A DNA stretch of 64,000 nt from the NCBI GenBank assembly GCA_001600695.1, contig BCKQ01000009.1:558001-622000 (forward strand), written 5' to 3'. Below, piece by piece: positions 1 to 11,334 of the stretch (positions within the stretch are counted from its first letter, which is position 1; every line of letters starts with the position of its first letter). A program made the translations under genes and the position numbers. The notes under the pieces are model-generated. The model was not told the DNA's origin, ran no database searches, and saw only the letters and a list, made by a program, of their open reading frames with translations. Source of the stretch: Ascoidea asiatica. Lineage: Eukaryota > Ascomycota > Saccharomycetes > Ascoideales > Ascoideaceae.

Positions 1-445
1 AGTTATTATTGTAAGTATTATTGTTGTATATATTGTTATTATAATAAGTATTATTATTATAAGTTGAAGTAGTATTTAAAATTGAATTGAAATTAGATGA
101 ATTACCTAGTTTATTATACAGATTAATAGAAGTGATTGTTCTAGTTGAATTCAGAAGAAAATCTTCATTTCTATCAACCAGTTCTATACTTTCAAAAGCT
201 TTCAAATGTTCATTTGGATCTTCATTTACATATCCATTTATAATAGTTTCATTTGTTTGTGAATATTGTTTCTGTACTTTTTGTTCTTGTGATTCAAGCT
301 CTTTTTTCTGTAACTTGGATTTCGATGCTGATCTTGTTTTAGATAATGATTTAGATTTCGATCTTGATCTTGATCTCGATTTTGGTTTATTTTTTGATTT
401 TCTAGATTTAGAATTATAATTGAATTTTGATTCAGATTGACTCAT
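1..445 (-). CDS. Unknown basic/Asn-rich protein, 3' part cut by window edge
   Basis: An open frame starts at ATG 445-443 and runs without a stop off the left edge, giving 148 visible codons. The first ~55 residues are basic and Ser/Arg/Lys-rich with an RSRSRSKSKS stretch like RS-type or nuclear-localisation segments. A short mixed segment follows (YVNEDPNEHLKAFESIELVD), and the frame then enters an Asn/Tyr/Thr repeat region. It uses CTG three times, unlike the conserved genes of the window. It is divergent from MED17, sharing the 446-1070 promoter region. I do not recognise the family. The frame is long for 75% AT DNA and codon-like, so I think it is a real 5' gene end. Confidence 0.55.
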   Translation of the reverse strand, partial: MSQSESKFNYNSKSRKSKNKPKSRSRSRSKSKSLSKTRSASKSKLQKKELESQEQKVQKQYSQTNETIINGYVNEDPNEHLKAFESIELVDRNEDFLLNSTRTITSINLYNKLGNSSNFNSILNTTSTYNNNTYYNNNIYNNNTYNNN

Positions 446-1070
446 ATTTCATTTGGAGAAACACTTTTGGGATTGGTTTTTAATGTGTTGAGTTGATTTT
501 TAAATCAAACTAAAATTTTCTAGTTTTATTAGTTTATTAAATTGATATTGTCATAAAAATTTTCATTAATTAAATAGTACTTCTTACATTACTTATCTAA
601 AACATATCCGAAAATAAACATAAAAACTCATAATCTGAAAAAAAGTTTTCAGTCATTTTTTAGATAGACAGACTAATTTTAAGTTTTTTGTGTTTGAAAT
701 ATGTGATAAATTGAGAAACAGTAAGGAAGGCCGTGAATATGGTCTCGCATATGCAGATGACGTGTTTGTAGCCATTAGAAAGGTACTTCTAGCACCGAGC
801 CTTCTCCTTGCTCATAACTGGTCCCGTGACTGTGGGCGCGACTGAATGTTTCCGGAGAAAGTGAAATTGTTGATTTGATGAAAGTTGTGGAAAAGATGAA
901 ACTGGTGGAAATGGAGCAGGAGAAGCAGAAACAGAAGCACTAGAAGAAGTAGAAGCAACTGAAATAAAGGAAACAATTGCAGAAACAGAGAGGAATGATG
1001 AAAGAAAGACAACAACATTGGTGCTTTTGGTGATCTCGAGAATAATTCATACCTTAAATTGAATTGAAAA
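446..1070. promoter_or_regulatory. Divergent intergenic region with GC island (about 725-1010)
   Basis: This spacer separates two divergent genes. Bases ~725-1010 are clearly richer in G+C than the flanks and hold a purine-rich GAA/GCAG tract (about 870-1000) on the MED17 coding strand. The small minus-strand ORF inside it is low complexity and probably not a gene. Promoter role is inferred from position only. Confidence 0.4.
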
Positions 1071-4000
1071 ATGGATATAGAAGAAAAAACCGAGCAACTT
1101 ATAAATCAAGAAACAATAAAGCAAAATAATCCACAGGCGAACAATGATAAAAATTATAATGAACAAAATATCACAAATGAAACAAATAACAATATTGAAT
1201 CTCAGAATAATAATGAAAATAACATAATTATTAAAAATGATATTCCAATGTTAAATCAAATAACAAGTCAATTGGATTTAGAAGAAGAAAAAATTTTAAA
1301 GGGTAAAATACCTTTATATCTTGATCCAAATTTAATTTCTCAAAATTTCAAAGATCCATTCATAAAATATCCATCTGATTTATCTTTAAATAATTTATTA
1401 CAAAAAATTAATCAAGAAAAAGGTGATTTTTTACAAATTACTATAGATTCAATTAAACAAGATAAAATAAATCAAAAAAAAAAAAAACTAGAAGATTTAA
1501 AAAAATTTGATAGATTTAATATTTATGGAAATGAATATTCAAATTCTGATAATACTGATAATATTGAAAATAATGATATTAATGATAACAATAAAAGTCT
1601 TGATAATATTGAAAGCAATGATACTAATGAAACTACTAATAATGAAAATAATGATAATGTACAAGACAATAAAGAAGATACAAAAGTAGATAAAAAAGAA
1701 ATTTCAATTAATAAAAATGAAAATAATAATAAAAATCTGGATTTTTACACCATTAAGGGTAAAATCCTAACTTCGATTGATGTTGCAATTAATGAATCTG
1801 CTTATCTTTTAGATTTTTTATCTTTATTAAACTCTTCTGTTAATAAAAATTCAGTTTCTTCAATTTCTCCACATTTAAAAAATTTAATACCAATAAAATC
1901 TCTTAATTCTGATTTTTTAGAAAATAATAATAATAATCAAATTAATCATAAATTATTAAAAGGTTGGAAATTAGATGCAATAAATTCTGCTTCAAATTTA
2001 TTTAAAAAATCTTCAATTAGATTATCAAAAGAAATTAATTATGAAAAATCATTTTGGAATAATTTATTGAAAATTTCAAATATAAATAATAAAAATAATA
2101 AAAATTATAATGAAATTTTATTTAAATCAAATAAAAATAATTCAATTGGAATAAATTTTGGTTTTAATGATTCAGGTTCATATTTTGATCCAAAAAAAAG
2201 TTTTGCAACTTTAGAAAGATCAAATAATAATTTAATTTTTAATCCAAATAATTTACAAAATTCAAAAAAAATTAAATCATATATTAAAGTTAATTTATTA
2301 ACAAAAATTAATGATAAATTTATTTTATTTAGTCAATCTTCATTACCAAAACATTTAATCAATTTAATTATTACAAATAAAAATTCTAATAATATTAAAA
2401 ATCAAATTAATGAAGCAAGATTATCTTTATTTGAAGAAGAATTATTTTTTCAATTAATTAAAGAATCAAAATCTTTAATTCCATATAATGTTAAAATTTT
2501 ATCAAATGAAAAAATTTTAATTAATATTGATAATGAATTAAATATTGAAATTGAATATATTTCAAAAACTATTGATCAATTAAATGATGAAATTCAAATT
2601 CAATTTCCAAATTTAATATTTGATAATAATAATAATCAAGATGATGAAATTTTATCAAATCAAAGTAATACTCAAACAAACTCAACTAAAGATATAAATG
2701 AAATAAGTGGAATAAATGGTCAAATATCTTCAAAAAATGATGAAAAAGAAAAAGAAAATATTATATTATCTGAAGAAATTGTATCAAAAGAGAAAGAAAG
2801 CAGTTTAATAATAGAATCAAATATATCCGAAAAAAAAGATGATACAGAATCGGAAGGTAAAATCCCTGAAGAAAAAATTTTGCAAAATTATTCAAAAGAA
2901 GATTCAACAAATATTTCAAAAGAAATTTCAACAAACGATTTAATAGAAAATTCAATAAGAAGTTCAACACCCGATTTAGAAGAACCTTCAATAGAGAATG
3001 AACCAATAAACTCTGCCGAAAGCGTACCAACATCTACAACGGAGAATATATCAACATCTGCAACAGAAAATATATCAACATCTTCTACAGAAAGTGGATC
3101 AGCTAATTTGACACGAAATCCAATAGAAAATCCACAAGAAAATCCAATAGAAAATCCACAAGAAAATTCAACAGAAAACTCAACAGAAAACTCAACAGAA
3201 AATTTAAAAGAAAATTCAAAAGAAAATATAATTGATAGTTCAATAAAAAATATTGATGATAGTAAAGATAATCAAATCATTGACAATGTAAAAATTACCC
3301 CCATTGAAGGTGTTGATTCAATTGACGATGTTAAAGTCGATAATAGTAATTTAACAGAAAGTGAGATGATTGAGGAGCATAAAAAATTGGATGAAATTGA
3401 TGAATTGTTTAACAGTGATGGATATTCTTCTAGTACTGCTGATAATAATGAAGCTGAAATTATTTCAAATGATCAAATTAATCCTAATAATAATGAAATT
3501 AAACTCGATGTTTCTAATGATAAAATAGATAAAGACTTAAATGTAGATTCAAATTTGGAAAATAAAGACAAAAATATGGATATTGATGTTGATATGGATG
3601 AGAAAAAAGATAATAATAAGATAAATGATGAACAGAAAGTGATTCTAGAAAAAATACAGGATAATAAAATTGAAAATAAAAATGAAAATTCAATTGACGA
3701 TGAGAAAAATAAGCCTACTAACAAGATTGATAATGATCTTGAATTACCTAAAAAGATTGAAGAGATTACAAAAAATTCAGATAACTTTAAAGTTGAATTA
3801 AAAAATAATATTATTAATGGAGATAATAATCCTCAAATGGATGCTGATGGTGATATAGAAATGGAAAATAATACAGAGGATGCAAATCATATTTCAAATG
3901 CTAATATTGATAATGATATTAATATGGAAATAGATTTAAATGATCTTGGAAATTCACCATTTAATACAGTATCACCGACCGCAAGTGAAGAAATAAATGA

Positions 4001-5051
4001 TCTTGTTAAGAATAATAGAAAAGCTGATTATATTTTATATTTTTTAAGAATAATTTTATCATATAATCATAAATTAAATTTAAAATATAAAAAAAATTCA
4101 TCATCAATAATTTTAAATTCTTCATTAAATAAAGATAAAAATAATGATCCATCAATATTAAAACCATTAATTGGAAATATCAAACATGAGAAATATTTGA
4201 ATGAATTAATTAATTTAATTATTGAAATATTAAAAGTTAATGAAATTGATAATTTTTCAATAATTGATAATGAAGATTTAATTAAGACTAAAAATCTAGA
4301 AAGTTATATTTTTATACAAAAAAATTTCAATTCAAAGAATAATGAAAAAGATAGTAATTTTAGAAGTAATAATATTATTGAAGATTTAATCAAAACTTTT
4401 AATAATTTAAATAAAGATACTGAGTTTAATAAATTTGAAGATGCTTTTAAAAAAATAATAAATCCCCCATATACTAAAATCATAATCAATTTAAGAAAAA
4501 ATTTAATTATTGAAATTGTTTTATCAACTACATTAACATTTTGTGATTTAACAATTGATTTAAAAGCTAAAAGAATTAATGATAAAAATAATAATTTAAA
4601 TAAAATTTTAGCAGCAGATTTTTCAGATCTTGAAGATACCAAAACTTGTTTAGAATGGATTATTGAAGGTTATATAGATGATATAAATGATGAATTTGAG
4701 AATGTTAATGAATTTGATGATAATAAAGATATGGTTATTAAAAGTGATGATAGTAAAGATGTGGCAATAGAAAATGTTATTATTAAAAATGAGGATACTG
4801 ATATAAATGATAAGCCAAATGGAAATGGAAATGGGAATAGAGCATCACCTATTTTGGTTAATAGTGATAAGATAAATGATTCAAGTAATGGTGATATTAT
4901 TATTGATCTCACTGATGATATTCCAGATCGTATTCAAAATGATATTAAAAAGAATATTCCAGATAAGATTACGAGTAATATTCTAAATAATGTCAAAGTC
5001 AATGGTGTTATGAATGGAGTTTCAAATGGAGTTGAAAAGAAACCAAGTTGA
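1071..5051 (+). CDS. MED17: Mediator subunit 17 (Srb4-like), with very large acidic insertion
   Basis: This encodes the Mediator head-module subunit that helps couple activators to RNA polymerase II in the nucleus. It is 1326 aa, about twice the ~690 aa of S. cerevisiae Srb4. Recognisable blocks are LYLDPNLI (~residue 82), the stretch around AINESAYLLDFLSLLNSSV (~235-255) with SSISPHLK, KSLNSD and LKGWKLDAINSA after it, and GFNDSGS (~365). The C-terminal core follows (~980-1205: YILYFLRIILSY, ILKPLIGNI, a final DLEDTKTCLEWIIEGYI). Between ~520 and ~980 lies a ~460-residue Asn/Glu/Asp/Ser/Lys-rich insertion with PxEN/STEN tandem repeats, and a low-complexity tail follows 1205. One in-frame CTG occurs (codon 223). 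The start ATG at 1071 is the first in frame. Identification is from family knowledge and is firm for the core blocks. Confidence 0.88.
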   Translation: MDIEEKTEQLINQETIKQNNPQANNDKNYNEQNITNETNNNIESQNNNENNIIIKNDIPMLNQITSQLDLEEEKILKGKIPLYLDPNLISQNFKDPFIKYPSDLSLNNLLQKINQEKGDFLQITIDSIKQDKINQKKKKLEDLKKFDRFNIYGNEYSNSDNTDNIENNDINDNNKSLDNIESNDTNETTNNENNDNVQDNKEDTKVDKKEISINKNENNNKNLDFYTIKGKILTSIDVAINESAYLLDFLSLLNSSVNKNSVSSISPHLKNLIPIKSLNSDFLENNNNNQINHKLLKGWKLDAINSASNLFKKSSIRLSKEINYEKSFWNNLLKISNINNKNNKNYNEILFKSNKNNSIGINFGFNDSGSYFDPKKSFATLERSNNNLIFNPNNLQNSKKIKSYIKVNLLTKINDKFILFSQSSLPKHLINLIITNKNSNNIKNQINEARLSLFEEELFFQLIKESKSLIPYNVKILSNEKILINIDNELNIEIEYISKTIDQLNDEIQIQFPNLIFDNNNNQDDEILSNQSNTQTNSTKDINEISGINGQISSKNDEKEKENIILSEEIVSKEKESSLIIESNISEKKDDTESEGKIPEEKILQNYSKEDSTNISKEISTNDLIENSIRSSTPDLEEPSIENEPINSAESVPTSTTENISTSATENISTSSTESGSANLTRNPIENPQENPIENPQENSTENSTENSTENLKENSKENIIDSSIKNIDDSKDNQIIDNVKITPIEGVDSIDDVKVDNSNLTESEMIEEHKKLDEIDELFNSDGYSSSTADNNEAEIISNDQINPNNNEIKLDVSNDKIDKDLNVDSNLENKDKNMDIDVDMDEKKDNNKINDEQKVILEKIQDNKIENKNENSIDDEKNKPTNKIDNDLELPKKIEEITKNSDNFKVELKNNIINGDNNPQMDADGDIEMENNTEDANHISNANIDNDINMEIDLNDLGNSPFNTVSPTASEEINDLVKNNRKADYILYFLRIILSYNHKLNLKYKKNSSSIILNSSLNKDKNNDPSILKPLIGNIKHEKYLNELINLIIEILKVNEIDNFSIIDNEDLIKTKNLESYIFIQKNFNSKNNEKDSNFRSNNIIEDLIKTFNNLNKDTEFNKFEDAFKKIINPPYTKIIINLRKNLIIEIVLSTTLTFCDLTIDLKAKRINDKNNNLNKILAADFSDLEDTKTCLEWIIEGYIDDINDEFENVNEFDDNKDMVIKSDDSKDVAIENVIIKNEDTDINDKPNGNGNGNRASPILVNSDKINDSSNGDIIIDLTDDIPDRIQNDIKKNIPDKITSNILNNVKVNGVMNGVSNGVEKKPS

Positions 5052-5465
5052 TAAAGATAATTGGAAATTGAAATAGTTTAAATAGTAATCTGATTTAATA
5101 AATGAATATGATTAATGTTATCAATTTTTGTATTTCAAACCAGTTTCATTGAATTTATTGAATTTATTGAAATTATTAAAATTTGAATATTTTTTATCAC
5201 AAAATTGATGAGCCGTAAAAGTGGTCTCACTTAAGTATTAATTATGTAATACTATATAAAGTGATTACATAATTGTATTATTTGTTGTTTCGTTAACGTC
5301 AACTCCTATTTTAACAGCTTTCACCTAATATTTTATCGGATTGAAGAACAGGATTAAAATGACAATTTAATCATAATTTGATAACAATACAATAATAAGA
5401 AGATTGAAATAAGATTGAAATTTTATATAAATTCAATTAAAGATATATAATTGAAGTTAGATAAA
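5052..5465. other. MED17-ARC40 spacer
   Basis: This 414-bp AT-rich spacer lies between two tandem genes. It should hold the MED17 3' end and the ARC40 promoter. A TATA-like TATATAA lies at about 5424. I see no other feature. Confidence 0.35.
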
Positions 5466-6599
5466 ATGACAGAACCAAAAATTTTTAAATTTCATTCAGG
5501 TACAATTCAAGATCATTGTTTTTTTGGAAATGATAATAAATTATTAGCAATTACAGAAGGTAAAGATATAAATATTATTGATACAACAACAGAAAAAATT
5601 TTAAAAAAATTACAAGGTCATGAATCTTTAATAACATCAATTGATGTATCATGTGAAGGATTAATTGTATCATGTTCTCAAGATCGTAATGCAATTGTTT
5701 GGAAACCATATTTTAATGAAAATTCTAAAATTTTAGAATTTAAAAAAGATTTAGTTTTATTAAGAATTAATAGAGCTGCAATTTGTTGTAAATGGTCACC
5801 AAATGGTAAAAAATTTGCTGTTGGATCTGGATCAAAAGTAATTGCAATTTGTTATTATGAAGAAGAAAATGATTGGTGGATTTCAAAACATATCAAAAAA
5901 TTTATAAAATCATCAGTTTTAAGTATTGATTGGCATCCAAATAATGTTTTAATTGCATGTGGTACAGCAAATTATCATACATTAGTATTATCATCATTTA
6001 TTAAAGGTATTGATAAAAAACCAGAATCAAGTTTTTGGGGTACAAAATTACCATTTAATACATTATGTGGAGATTTTATTAGTAGTACAGGTGGATGGAT
6101 TCATGGAGTTAATTTTAGTCCAAGTGGAAATATATTAGGATTTGTATCTCATGATTCATCAATTACAATAATTTATCCATCAGAAAATGGAGAAATTAAT
6201 AAAGAACCAAAATCAATGATATCAATTAAAAGTAATTATTTACCATTTAAATCAATTAAATTTTTAAATGAAAATGAATTAATTGTTGCAGGACATAATT
6301 GTTATCCAATTTTATATTCAGGAGATGAAAATTCATGGGAAGAAATTAAAAGTATTGATCCACAAGTTAAAAAAAATAATAATAATAGTTATAATAATAT
6401 TAATGAAGATGAAACAACGACAACTACAAGTGCAATAAATATGTTTAAACAATTAGATTTAAAAGGTAAGATTGTAAGTAAAGATTCAAATAAATTACAA
6501 AGTATTCATCAAAATACAATTACATCATTAAAATTATATTCAAAAGATAAAATTTCAACATCTGGTAATGATGGTAAAGTTGTAATTTTTTCAATTTAA
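5466..6599 (+). CDS. ARC40: Arp2/3 complex subunit ARPC1 (Arc40), WD40 propeller
   Basis: This is the WD40 subunit of the Arp2/3 complex that nucleates branched actin at cortical patches. It encodes 377 aa, matching the 370-385 aa usual for ARPC1. WD-like blades are visible: LQGHESLITSIDVS, VSCSQDRNAIVWKPYF, AAICCKWSPNGKKFAVGSGS, KFIKSSVLSIDWHPNN, GWIHGVNFSPSGNILGFVSHD, and the last blade HQNTITSLKLYSKDKISTSGNDGKVVIFSI. An Asn/Thr-rich loop (~residues 297-325) replaces the variable insertion before the last blade. The frame is open 15 bp further up from a TTG, but the first ATG is 5466 and gives MTEPKIFKFHSG, so I use that start. No CTG codon is present. Confidence 0.92.
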   Translation: MTEPKIFKFHSGTIQDHCFFGNDNKLLAITEGKDINIIDTTTEKILKKLQGHESLITSIDVSCEGLIVSCSQDRNAIVWKPYFNENSKILEFKKDLVLLRINRAAICCKWSPNGKKFAVGSGSKVIAICYYEEENDWWISKHIKKFIKSSVLSIDWHPNNVLIACGTANYHTLVLSSFIKGIDKKPESSFWGTKLPFNTLCGDFISSTGGWIHGVNFSPSGNILGFVSHDSSITIIYPSENGEINKEPKSMISIKSNYLPFKSIKFLNENELIVAGHNCYPILYSGDENSWEEIKSIDPQVKKNNNNSYNNINEDETTTTTSAINMFKQLDLKGKIVSKDSNKLQSIHQNTITSLKLYSKDKISTSGNDGKVVIFSI

Positions 6600-8482
6600 A
6601 AAAAACTATATATTTAATAAAATTTTCTGTTACTTTATATATAATTTTATATTTGTTAGTATTTTATAAATAAATGGAATTTTCTAATAAGATATAATTA
6701 ATTAAGTAATTTGAAGTGATTAAACTAAATTTAAAAGAAAACTAGAGAGCTTTGACAAAACCTAGAACATGTGAAATTATTAAATTTGACATTACAAAAT
6801 AAAAAGAAAAAAATAATTTAATGAGATATATAAGATATTCATTTATTGGTAACTATATAGTATAAGAAAATGATAATATAAAAAGAATAGTAACAAGAAA
6901 GAGACTATTAGAGTTAGTAATTGAATATTATAATTAATTGATTTAATATAATAAGGATATATTTAAATATTAATAAATAATTGATAAATGAATCAGAGAT
7001 CTTGGTGTATATATAATGTCTCATTGAAATAAATTTCTCTGAAGTAGCAAATATTTTTTAACATCATTTTCATTATGAATTATTTAATATTTTAAAATTG
7101 AAATTGAAACTGAGATTAAGAAAATTAAATTACTTACAATTTATTTATAAATAAATTTCCATTATATAAATGAAATAAAAAGGGATAAAAGAATTGGCTA
7201 AAAAGAAAGATTATATTAGTTTTATATTAATTATTGAAATATAATTGAATTGAAGGGAAATAGTAAATTTTTATAATATTTAAAATTGTATATTTCAGAA
7301 AATTTGATTAAAAACCATATCATCAATTAAATCAGACGACTCTTCCTAAAAATGGTATAAATTCATCATATACTTTAAATATTATAAAAATCAAAGAAAT
7401 TTTATAAACATACAAGTCTTTAAAAACAAAACTAATGAATGATTTGGATTTAAATTCTTTTTGATAGAAGAACATATAAAACACAAGTTGTAAAATTTAA
7501 GGATAATTGATTATTATTTATATTATTATTAAATGAAAAATTTATATCTAATTTTTTATTATTTATTCACGTATTTTTGTATCAAATAAAAACTATTAGG
7601 TCTTTCTAATAGAAATTAGGTCACGTTACCCGCACATTGATATTTTTAAGCAACGATCAGGGCTCTTATTCTGCTTTTTATTCTCCAATGGTGCATGTGT
7701 AGCCAGTTCTGTGGATGCTTACATTTTAAGCAGTAACTGTGAAATTGGCGTTGAAAGCCGAAGAAATCTGAAAAGCGCTGTGGGAGAGCCCTAAATTAGA
7801 GATTTCGGTTATTGCAGCAAATGTGAGAAAGAAGCAAACGATGCAAACAGCTCCAATTTATTCAACTCAAGCTCGAAAACCCCCAGAATTTCACAAATTG
7901 ATTGGATAAAATCTAAATAATTTAGGAAACTGAGGGAAAGGACCCTGAATTAATTAAGTGGTTGACATGTGCATAAGCTTTATGGAATATAAATCTAGTT
8001 TTTAAATCTAAAATATTTGATGAGATGAAATTTTAAATATCAACATGTCCTTATTACAGAGTTTTCATTCAACGAACGAGAAATGCGCCAGAAATGCGCT
8101 AAAAACAAACGAAGAAAAATTGTTTCTCATTCGCAGAAGTCTCGGAGCTTGGCCAGAATTATCCCCGAGGGGTCTGGCGGTGCTCACGTGTTTTTTGCTG
8201 TTTCTGAAGGCCTTTTTTGTGCCGGTGACGGAGAAATGGTCACCCCTTGCAATCCGGATATGTGTGACTGGCTCGCAGAACTGCCCAATTGGGATGAGGA
8301 CGGAACAAATTTGCACTCTTTCACAATACTGCCAATGTGCCATGCTCTGGAAAAGCTTGTGGGAAAGCTTCGTATTTTCACCCAACACACATTAATCACC
8401 GTGTCTACCCTTTCATTTCCATTTAATCTCCATTAAATCTTCATTTAATCTCCTCTTATTTTCCATTATTATTATACTAAAA

Positions 8483-8518
8483 TACAGAAACACAGAAACA
8501 CAGAAACACAGAAACACA
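8483..8518. repeat. 8-bp tandem repeat (ACAGAAAC)4
   Basis: Four and a half perfect copies of ACAGAAAC lie directly beside the GC-rich block ending at ~8400. It is noncoding. Confidence 0.85.
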
Positions 8519-9242
8519 TACATAATAAAACAAATTTCTTTTAATTCAGTAAATGAAAACATCTTTGCCCGAAACCGCATCCTTTTTTTTTTGCATATCC
8601 ACCAACTTTTTGTCGTATTAAAGAATAAAAAAATCAGTAAGTGGTCTTCAAAAATTTAGTTTTTAAATTTAACCTCTTAAAATTTCACTCCTACAAAATA
8701 GCCATTATCCTTGTGATATTTATCTCTTGACTCATACTTTACTGTAAAGAATACTTCTCGACAACAAATTTCGAAATTTAATTTTTATTATTGTTTATTA
8801 ATCTACCCAGTTATTGTAATTATTATAATATGAATTATAATTTTCCATTTTATTTCAATATTCTCGATTATGAGTCAACTTTTTCCCACTTCTAATTGTC
8901 AGCTGGTGATAATAAATACTAAATCCTATTCTTTATTTTTTATTCTTCATTATCAATACTCATTTAATTCAATACAATACTAAATTTCAAATACCAGACC
9001 AAATATCAAATAGATATTTTTGATATGTAAACAGTAACCGAAAATTATTGAAAAAAAAAACCAAAAACCTCTCATACCAGGCCAACTTTACGACAAACAC
9101 CCCTGCAATCCGCACTTTATTCCGTTTTTTTTTTTTTTTTTTTTACTTTCTTCTTTCATTTATCCTTTTTTTTTTTTATTAAATTCAATTTTTTAAAACT
9201 TTTCATTTATTGTTTTCAGATTTTAATCATATTTATTTATTC

Positions 9243-9252
9243 TATATAAAAG
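9243..9252 (+). promoter_or_regulatory. Probable TATA box of the MFS permease
   Basis: TATATAAAAG lies 177 bp before the ATG at 9429. Such strings are common by chance in AT-rich DNA, so the call rests on position and the full TATA(T/A)AAAG match. Confidence 0.35.
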
Positions 9253-9428
9253 AGATTCATTTATTCCTTTATTATATAATCTATTTATTTGTTCATTTTT
9301 TTATATTATTTATTTACTTTGATATTATTCAAACCTTTTATAAGTTTTATTTAAAAATAACTCTGTATATTATTGAATATTGAATATTGAATATTAAATA
9401 TTAGATATTAAATATTTATTAGATAAAA

Positions 9429-10979
9429 ATGTCATTAAATATAAATAAAACTGAATTATCTGAAAATAACCTTTCAGGTTCAAATTCAGGTTCAAATTCA
9501 ATAAATTCAAAAGATATTGAAAAAAATTCAAAATTTAATTTTATTTCTGAAAAAATTAAAGATTCTGAAATTGATTTATTAGCAAATGAATTAAATATAA
9601 ATCAAAATAAATTAATATGGAAAATAGATTTATGTGTTGTACCTCCATTTTGTTTATTATATTTCTTATCTTTTTTAGATAGAGTTAATATTTCAAATGC
9701 AAAAGTTTATGGAATGGCAACTGATTTAAATTTAAAAGGTAATGAATATAATACTGCTTTAACTTTATTTTTTGTACCATATGTATTTTTTGAATTATTT
9801 TCAAATTATGCTTTAAGATTTATACAACCTCATCTTTGGTTAAGTGCTTGTATTTTATGTTTTGGTGCAATTTCAATTGGTATGGGTTTTGTAAAAAGTT
9901 TTGGTGGTTTATGTGCTTGTAGATTTTTATTAGGTATTTTTGAAGCTTCAACTTTTGCTGCAATTTTTTATATATTATCTAATTTTTATATTAAAAAAGA
10001 AGCTCAAAGAAGATTTTCTGCATTTTTTTCAGTTACATGTCTTGCAGGTGCTTGTGCTGGTGCTTTAGCTTATAAAATTAAAGATTTAGATGGTGTTCAT
10101 GGTTATTCATCTTGGAGATGGATTTTTATCATTGAAGGTTCTTTCACTGCAGGTTTAGCAATTTTATTATTTTTTATCATTCCAGATTTCCCAGAATCTT
10201 GTAGATTTTTAAGTAAAAATGAAAAAAATTTTTTAAAGAAAAAATTAGCAATTTATGCTGGTGATTCAGGTTATGAAGTTAAAAATACTCCAAAAGATGT
10301 TATAGAAGTTTTTAAAGATCCAATTATTTGGATTACTGGTTTAGCATATTTTGGTTTAATTATACCATCTTATGGTTATGCTTTTTTCGCAACAAGTATT
10401 ATTCAAGAATTTGGTTATACTGCTATTGAAACTCAAAGACATAGTATTTATCCATGGATTGTAGCTTTCGGTTGGTGTAATATAACTTCATTTATTTCAG
10501 ATAGAATTGAAAAAAGATATCCAATTGCAATTCTTAATGGTTGTATTGCAATTATTGGTTTAGCTTTATGTCTTGGTATAAAAAGTGATATTCATGGTAA
10601 ATATGCTGGTTGTTTCTTAGCTGTTACTGGTTTATATTCATGTATGCCAATTTTAGTTTGTTGGACAGCATTAAATTATGGTGGTCATATACGTAAATCT
10701 GTTGGTACTGCATGGCAAATTGGTTTCGGTAATATTGGTGGTATTATTGCAACTTATATTTTCTTATCTGGTGATGCTCCACGTTATGTAAAAGGTTTAA
10801 GTATTTCTGTTGCTTTTGTTGTATTTGCTTTATTCTTTATGACTGTTTATGTATTTTTATTAATGAAAAGAAATAAAGAAAAAATAAGTACTGAATATCA
10901 TCAAAAATTTTCAGATTTATCAGAAAGAGATCAAATTTTAGCTGGTGATAAACATCCTTCAATTCCATATCTTTATTGA
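9429..10979 (+). CDS. MFS anion/vitamin permease of the Dal5/Tna1 (ACS) family
   Basis: This is a 516-aa major-facilitator permease, probably of the plasma membrane. Family members import carboxylates such as allantoate, nicotinate, biotin or pantothenate; the substrate cannot be told here. A hydrophilic Ser/Asn-rich N-terminus (~60 aa) precedes about 12 membrane segments. The ACS-type signature is clear: LYFLSFLDRVNISNAKVYGM in TM1, then RFLLGIFEASTFAAIFYILS, SSWRWIFIIEGSFTAGLAI, PDFPE, and in the second half WTALNYGGHIRKSVGTAWQI. Length and topology match complete family members. It ends convergent with FRA1. No CTG codon was found in frame. Confidence 0.88.
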   Translation: MSLNINKTELSENNLSGSNSGSNSINSKDIEKNSKFNFISEKIKDSEIDLLANELNINQNKLIWKIDLCVVPPFCLLYFLSFLDRVNISNAKVYGMATDLNLKGNEYNTALTLFFVPYVFFELFSNYALRFIQPHLWLSACILCFGAISIGMGFVKSFGGLCACRFLLGIFEASTFAAIFYILSNFYIKKEAQRRFSAFFSVTCLAGACAGALAYKIKDLDGVHGYSSWRWIFIIEGSFTAGLAILLFFIIPDFPESCRFLSKNEKNFLKKKLAIYAGDSGYEVKNTPKDVIEVFKDPIIWITGLAYFGLIIPSYGYAFFATSIIQEFGYTAIETQRHSIYPWIVAFGWCNITSFISDRIEKRYPIAILNGCIAIIGLALCLGIKSDIHGKYAGCFLAVTGLYSCMPILVCWTALNYGGHIRKSVGTAWQIGFGNIGGIIATYIFLSGDAPRYVKGLSISVAFVVFALFFMTVYVFLLMKRNKEKISTEYHQKFSDLSERDQILAGDKHPSIPYLY

Positions 10980-11334
10980 TTTATCAAAATTTCATTTTTA
11001 TACATAAATTCAAAATTCCTCATATTTTTATCTTTTTTTATTTTTTTCATTTTTCATTTTTCATTTTTCCTTTTTACTTTCTTGCTTTTTTAGCTTTTAA
11101 TGTTTTTAATGTTGCGCTCCTGGTTATATTAAACGAATTAATGTGGTCCCTCAAAATAAATTAATTATATATATATAAAAATGTCTTTTGAATTGTAGAA
11201 AAAGTTTCATTGATTACTTTTCAAAAGTCTCTTTAAGTTTAACTTATGTTTTAGAAAACTTTAATTGTTTATTTAACTTTGTAAAGTTATATATCCTTTT
11301 TAAGTATTAAACATTATTTATGTCATTATTATCA
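10980..11334. other. Convergent MFS/FRA1 3' spacer
   Basis: This 355-bp AT-rich region lies between two gene 3' ends. It has T-rich runs (11030-11090) after the permease stop, suitable for 3'-end formation. The 62-aa frame here is low complexity and is not called. No GC island is present. Confidence 0.4.

Larger units (their letters stand above)
6600..9428. promoter_or_regulatory. Long ARC40-MFS intergenic region with GC islands
   Basis: These 2.8 kb hold no supportable gene. 6600-7600 is plain AT-rich. Two GC-richer blocks lie at about 7620-7830 and 8050-8400. The first carries a Reb1-like TTACCCG (7626-7632) and the second an E-box CACGTG (8185-8190). Poly-T tracts lie near 9127-9143 and 9168-9178. 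The blocks look like upstream regulatory DNA of the permease or an unrecognised noncoding transcript; this is inferred from position. Confidence 0.4.

Noticed and set aside
5451-5465. Five extra N-terminal codons for ARC40
   Set aside because: The frame there begins at a TTG; the first ATG is 5466 and gives a typical N-terminus.
8045-8436. Four overlapping ORFs of 71-117 codons on both strands
   Set aside because: They overlap in both directions within a GC-richer block where stop codons are rare, have no family-like motifs, and codon use unlike the real genes. Regulatory DNA explains them better.
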